Shown: piece after piece, positions 41,716 through 44,940 of the stretch
Layout: every line of letters begins with the position of its first letter
How positions within the stretch are numbered: the stretch's first letter is position 1
Source of the DNA: an uncultured Pedobacter sp.
GTDB lineage: Bacteria; Bacteroidota; Bacteroidia; Sphingobacteriales; Sphingobacteriaceae
NCBI RefSeq assembly: GCF_946480185.1
Contig: NZ_CAMLIG010000034.1
Location: forward strand, 1-44,940
Direction of reading: 5' to 3'
DNA: 44,940 nt
Made by a program: the position numbers and the translations under genes
Notes under the pieces: model-generated
What the model saw: the letters and a program-made list of their open reading frames with translations, nothing else
Database searches by the model: none
What the model was told of the DNA's origin: nothing

Positions 41716-42756
41716 ATGTCAGAAAAAATAAAGCACCAATTTGAAAAAAATATAGATGGAAAACCAGTTAATCTTTATTGGCTAAAAAATGAGACTGTAA
41801 GTGTTGGAATATGCAATTATGGTGCAAGGATTACGCATTTCATCATCTCAAAAGAGGATAAAAAAACCGACATCACATTAGGTTTTAACAGTATTGATGA
41901 TTATTTAAATAAAAAAAGTGAGGTTTATTACGGCGTAACGGTGGGCAGATTTGCTAACCGGATTGAAGATGCGAAGTTTACGCTAAACGATAAAACTTAC
42001 CACTTAGAAGCCAATAACGGCGGTAACAGTTTGCATAGCGGAAGCGTGGCTTTCCATAACCGTGTTTGGGATGTAAAAGAAGTAAAAGAAAAAAGTTTAG
42101 CGCTATCCATATCAAGTGCTGATGGCGAAGGAGGTTTTCCCGGAAATTTAACCTGTGAAGTGATTTTTACAATTACGGATGAAAATGAACTCATCATCAA
42201 TTATAATGCAAAAACAGATAAAGATACCGTGGTAAACCTTACCAACCATGCTTATTTCAATTTGAATGGCGAAGGAAACGGGACAATCTTAAACCATCAG
42301 TTCTGCATCAATGCCGATGAATTTGTACCAATTAAAGAAAATTGTATCCCAAAAGGAAATTTTGAAGACCTAACTAATACACCTTTTGATTTTAGAGAAG
42401 CTAAAGCAATTGCAAAAGATATTGATTCAAATAATGAACAGTTAAAGTTTGGAAACGGTTACGACCATTCTTTTGTCATCAACCAAACCGAAATTGTAAA
42501 CTTTGCGGCATCTGCCAAAGGCGATAAAACAGGTTTAACACTTGAAGTTTACACTACACAGCCCGGAATGCAGTTTTATACGGGAAATTACCTAAGTGAT
42601 GATATTGGAAAAAGTGGATCAGCTTACGATGCCAGAACAGGTTTTTGTTTTGAAACACAACACCACCCAAATTCACCTAATCAGCCGAATTTCCCTACAA
42701 CGGTTTTAAAGGTGGGAGAGGAATTTAAGTCAACAACGGTTTATAAAGTATTTTAA
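41716..42756 (+). CDS. galM: Aldose 1-epimerase (galactose mutarotase)
   Basis: 346 residues, standard for GalM. Interconverts alpha and beta anomers of galactose and other aldoses. Substrate-binding N81-R82 lies in VGRFANRI, H107 in NSLHSG, the catalytic acid H178 in LTNHAYFNL, D250 in GNGYDHSF and the catalytic base E313 in FCFETQHHPNSPN. There is no signal peptide, so it is cytoplasmic. It would serve the galactose released by the arabinogalactan-type locus, which ends 4 kb away on the other strand, but it is a common core gene and no Leloir-pathway kinase or transferase lies beside it. It is divergent from rnr. Confidence 0.94.
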   Translation: MSEKIKHQFEKNIDGKPVNLYWLKNETVSVGICNYGARITHFIISKEDKKTDITLGFNSIDDYLNKKSEVYYGVTVGRFANRIEDAKFTLNDKTYHLEANNGGNSLHSGSVAFHNRVWDVKEVKEKSLALSISSADGEGGFPGNLTCEVIFTITDENELIINYNAKTDKDTVVNLTNHAYFNLNGEGNGTILNHQFCINADEFVPIKENCIPKGNFEDLTNTPFDFREAKAIAKDIDSNNEQLKFGNGYDHSFVINQTEIVNFAASAKGDKTGLTLEVYTTQPGMQFYTGNYLSDDIGKSGSAYDARTGFCFETQHHPNSPNQPNFPTTVLKVGEEFKSTTVYKVF

Positions 42757-42862
42757 AAGTGTATTGCTAAACAAGTAGCTTCTTTTATCTGTCGATAATT
42801 TATTGCGTATTTATTTGTGAAATTTATTACGTTTACATTAAATTATAAACAGTTTCGTTTCA

Positions 42863-43993
42863 ATGTTGCAAATCCGTTTAAAAGTGAATACGTGTTACAG
42901 AATTGTATTTACAGTTTTATTATTTGCGCAATTAATTAGTTCATGTAAACGCGATGAATACATTGAACCAAAACCGTTGCCAAAACCAGTGGAAACTGAC
43001 AGTCTAAAAAGTTTTAAAGACTACATTTTTAATAGCAACCAACTTGTTTTTCCTGATGTAGTTCAGGGCCGGTTACAACCTGATGGTACTTACAACAGAC
43101 CCACCTCTATTGGCTGGACACATCCTTCTGTATTGTATTTTGAAAAGAAATGGAACGATCATCAATACTGGATGGCTATTACACCTTACCCTTCTGGCGT
43201 AAATGAGTATGAAAATCCTACTATTTTCTGTTCTGATGATGGCCGAAAGTGGAAAGAGCCATTGGGTATTTCTAATCCCATAGAAAAAACTCCGTTAGGC
43301 GAAGGCTATAACTCTGATGTTAATCTGTTTTTTGAGAAAGGCAAACTTTATTGCTTTTGGCGTGGGATTTCTGTTATAGATCCGCTTACAAACAAAATGA
43401 TAAAGGGAAGAACATTGCTTTATAAAAGTTCTGAAGACGGAGTGCACTGGTCTGAAAAAAAGCTGATCACAAGCTGGGATTACGCCGGTATCGATTTAAT
43501 TGCGCCAAGTATTATAAAAGAAGGAGACAATTATTACTGTTATGGAGTTTCTACGGGAGAAACTATGCCTGGATCGTATTTCACCAATTACGCTATCAGA
43601 CGTACAGCAACTAAAAATTTTGACGATATAAAAATCAATAAATCGCAAGGCTATAATCTGATAAATATTGCAAATAGACCTTGGGGTACAGATGAAGAAC
43701 CTTGGCATATTGAAGTAAAAAAATTCCAAGATAAATGGTATCTATTGGTTTCAACCACCCGAAACAACCAATATGGAAGTGCGGGTCGTTTATTTCTTGG
43801 TGTGAGCAGCGACGGATTAAACTTTACTTTTGGAAACAGCCCCATCTGTCCTTTAACTTACAGCTACAAATCATCTTTTGAACTATATAAGAATAAAAAA
43901 GAAGGAGTGCTGAACATTAAGCTATGGAGAAGCTCTAGCTCACCTTGGTCTGTTTATTACGATGAATTTTCGCTCGATGGCTATTTTGGTTAA
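42863..43993 (+). CDS. Lipoprotein with GH43-like five-bladed propeller
   Basis: 376 residues. The leader ends in lipobox LISSC with acylated C28, followed by an acidic/proline-rich tether (KRDEYIEPKPLPKPVETD). The remainder has repeated propeller-blade patterns: WTHPSVLYFEKKWNDHQYWMAITPY, DVNLFFEKGKLYCFWRG, LIAPSIIKEGDNYYCYGVS and EVKKFQDKWYLLVSTT. These resemble the GH43/GH32/GH68 clan fold, but I cannot place it in a known subfamily and the usual three catalytic acids are not certain (candidate acidic positions are NSDVNLFF, D-L-I-A-P and DEEPWHIEV). Function unknown; a surface or periplasmic glycan-acting or glycan-binding role is inferred. It is 106 bases after galM on the same strand. 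Confidence 0.7.
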   Translation: MLQIRLKVNTCYRIVFTVLLFAQLISSCKRDEYIEPKPLPKPVETDSLKSFKDYIFNSNQLVFPDVVQGRLQPDGTYNRPTSIGWTHPSVLYFEKKWNDHQYWMAITPYPSGVNEYENPTIFCSDDGRKWKEPLGISNPIEKTPLGEGYNSDVNLFFEKGKLYCFWRGISVIDPLTNKMIKGRTLLYKSSEDGVHWSEKKLITSWDYAGIDLIAPSIIKEGDNYYCYGVSTGETMPGSYFTNYAIRRTATKNFDDIKINKSQGYNLINIANRPWGTDEEPWHIEVKKFQDKWYLLVSTTRNNQYGSAGRLFLGVSSDGLNFTFGNSPICPLTYSYKSSFELYKNKKEGVLNIKLWRSSSSPWSVYYDEFSLDGYFG

Positions 43994-44021
43994 TAACAAT
44001 TTGAATCCATAAAAAAATAAT

Positions 44022-44750
44022 TTAAACATTGCCCCATCCTGTAGCCAAAACATCTGCTAGGTGCATCGTTTTAATCGGGATTTGATTTTTATTGATGTAA
44101 GCTTGCAATTGCAACAAACAAGATGCGTCAGTTGAAATGATAATTTCTGCTCCTGTTGCTACAGCATTCTGAATTTTCTGTTCAGCCATAGCGGAAGAAA
44201 TACCGTCGAACTTCACTGCAAAAGTCCCTCCAAACCCGCAACAAACGTCGGCATCTTTCATCTCTACCAGTTCCAAACCCAAAACTTTAGAAAGCAACTG
44301 ACGAGGTTCATCTTTTATTTTGCACTCTCTTAATCCACTACATGAATCGTGAAAAACAGCTCTTCCCAATAATTCAGCGCCGAAATAATCTTTTTTTAAC
44401 ACATTAATTAAAAAGTCGGAAAGCTCATGAATATGATTCTGAATATTACGACACTTATTGTGGATAGCGGTATTAAAGAATAGATCGTTGTATGAATTTT
44501 TAACCATGCCAGTGCAAGACGCCGAGGGCGAAACGATATAGTTCTGTTCAGAAAAATCATTCAAAAATTTACTTCCAACCGCTTTTGCTTCGTCCCAAAA
44601 ACCAGCATTATAAGCCGGTTGGCCACAACAAGTTTGTTCGGGATTGTAAATGACATTACATCCAGCTTTTTGCAAAATCTTAAGTGTATTTTTAGCAGTT
44701 TCCGGATAAAGCTGGTCAATAAAGCAGGGAATAAACAATTCTACGTTCAT
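44022..44750 (-). CDS. lutA: LutA-like (Fe-S)-binding protein of lactate oxidation
   Basis: 242 residues from the ATG at 44750 (MNVELFIPCF); the adjacent ATG at 44753 is equally possible, and the open frame to 44825 adds 24 residues not found in the family. It has two cysteine-rich CCG domains: C9, then CCGQP at 41-45; and C137 in HDSC, then CCGFGG at 170-175, with C79 in SASC. The sequence closely follows B. subtilis LutA, part of the LutABC iron-sulfur complex that oxidises L-lactate to pyruvate. LutB and LutC are not in the window: the genes on both sides are not related, so they must lie elsewhere or upstream of 44940. Confidence 0.85.
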   Translation of the reverse strand: MNVELFIPCFIDQLYPETAKNTLKILQKAGCNVIYNPEQTCCGQPAYNAGFWDEAKAVGSKFLNDFSEQNYIVSPSASCTGMVKNSYNDLFFNTAIHNKCRNIQNHIHELSDFLINVLKKDYFGAELLGRAVFHDSCSGLRECKIKDEPRQLLSKVLGLELVEMKDADVCCGFGGTFAVKFDGISSAMAEQKIQNAVATGAEIIISTDASCLLQLQAYINKNQIPIKTMHLADVLATGWGNV

Positions 44751-44940
44751 CATTGAGGGACAGTTCTGAGAATAAAAACCAAAAGTAAAAAAATAAGCTT
44801 TAAACTGGCAGATAATATATTTCAATTTGGATTTTGGGCTGAAAAATGGACTTATTCTTCTTTATAGAATTTAATTGAAATAATAAACTCAAGTTGCTAG
44901 TTATACAATTAATTTATTTAGCGTAAAAGCGAAGGTAAAA

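Overview
The window looks like chromosomal DNA of a Bacteroidota bacterium, most probably a Sphingobacteriaceae member close to Pedobacter. The reasons are low G+C, a type IX secretion sorting domain, a SusC/SusD pair, a hybrid two-component regulator, Bacteroidota-type promoter fragments and leaders with little Shine-Dalgarno character. The genus is an inference from protein flavour; no 16S gene is present. I saw no tRNA, rRNA, CRISPR array, transposase or prophage gene.

Bases 1-10519 are mainly housekeeping. They hold two secreted surface proteins (one cut by the window edge), an HscA-type Hsp70, malate dehydrogenase, a retropepsin-like protein whose 5' end carries a palindromic repeat, a group III truncated haemoglobin, a LOG-family protein with a sodium:solute symporter, and a recR / glycosyltransferase / short-chain dehydrogenase operon. 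Two families of short palindromic repeats lie between these genes.

Bases 10646-37487 form one block of 13 minus-strand genes that I read as a polysaccharide utilisation locus. In transcription order it holds susC, susD, a GH2 beta-galactosidase, a hybrid two-component regulator (HTCS), and a tight operon of nine genes: a two-domain GH43, a GH43 resembling exo-beta-1,3-galactanases, two DUF2264 proteins, a BNR_4 propeller protein, a GH105 lipoprotein, and three more GH43 proteins. The best single clue to the substrate is the 20624-21601 protein, which has the Glu/Glu/Gln residue set of GH43 subfamily 24. With GH2, GH105, BNR_4 and DUF2264 the set fits type II arabinogalactan whose side chains end in rhamnose-glucuronate caps. 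In that model GH43 enzymes remove arabinose, BNR_4/DUF2264/GH105 remove the acidic caps, GH2 and the exo-galactanase take galactose, and SusCD imports products. The HTCS probably senses an oligosaccharide. Three similar paired G-tract sites (C-tracts on the transcribed strand, about 21 nt apart) precede susC, the GH2 gene and the nine-gene operon, and are candidates for its binding sites.

Bases 38295-44940 return to core genes: a polyprenyl synthetase, RNase R, galactose mutarotase (useful for galactose released by the locus), a lipoprotein with a GH43-like propeller, and a LutA-like iron-sulfur protein. Two gene-free stretches (31231-32188 and 37488-38294) flank the susCD pair and hold terminators, hairpins and promoter candidates.
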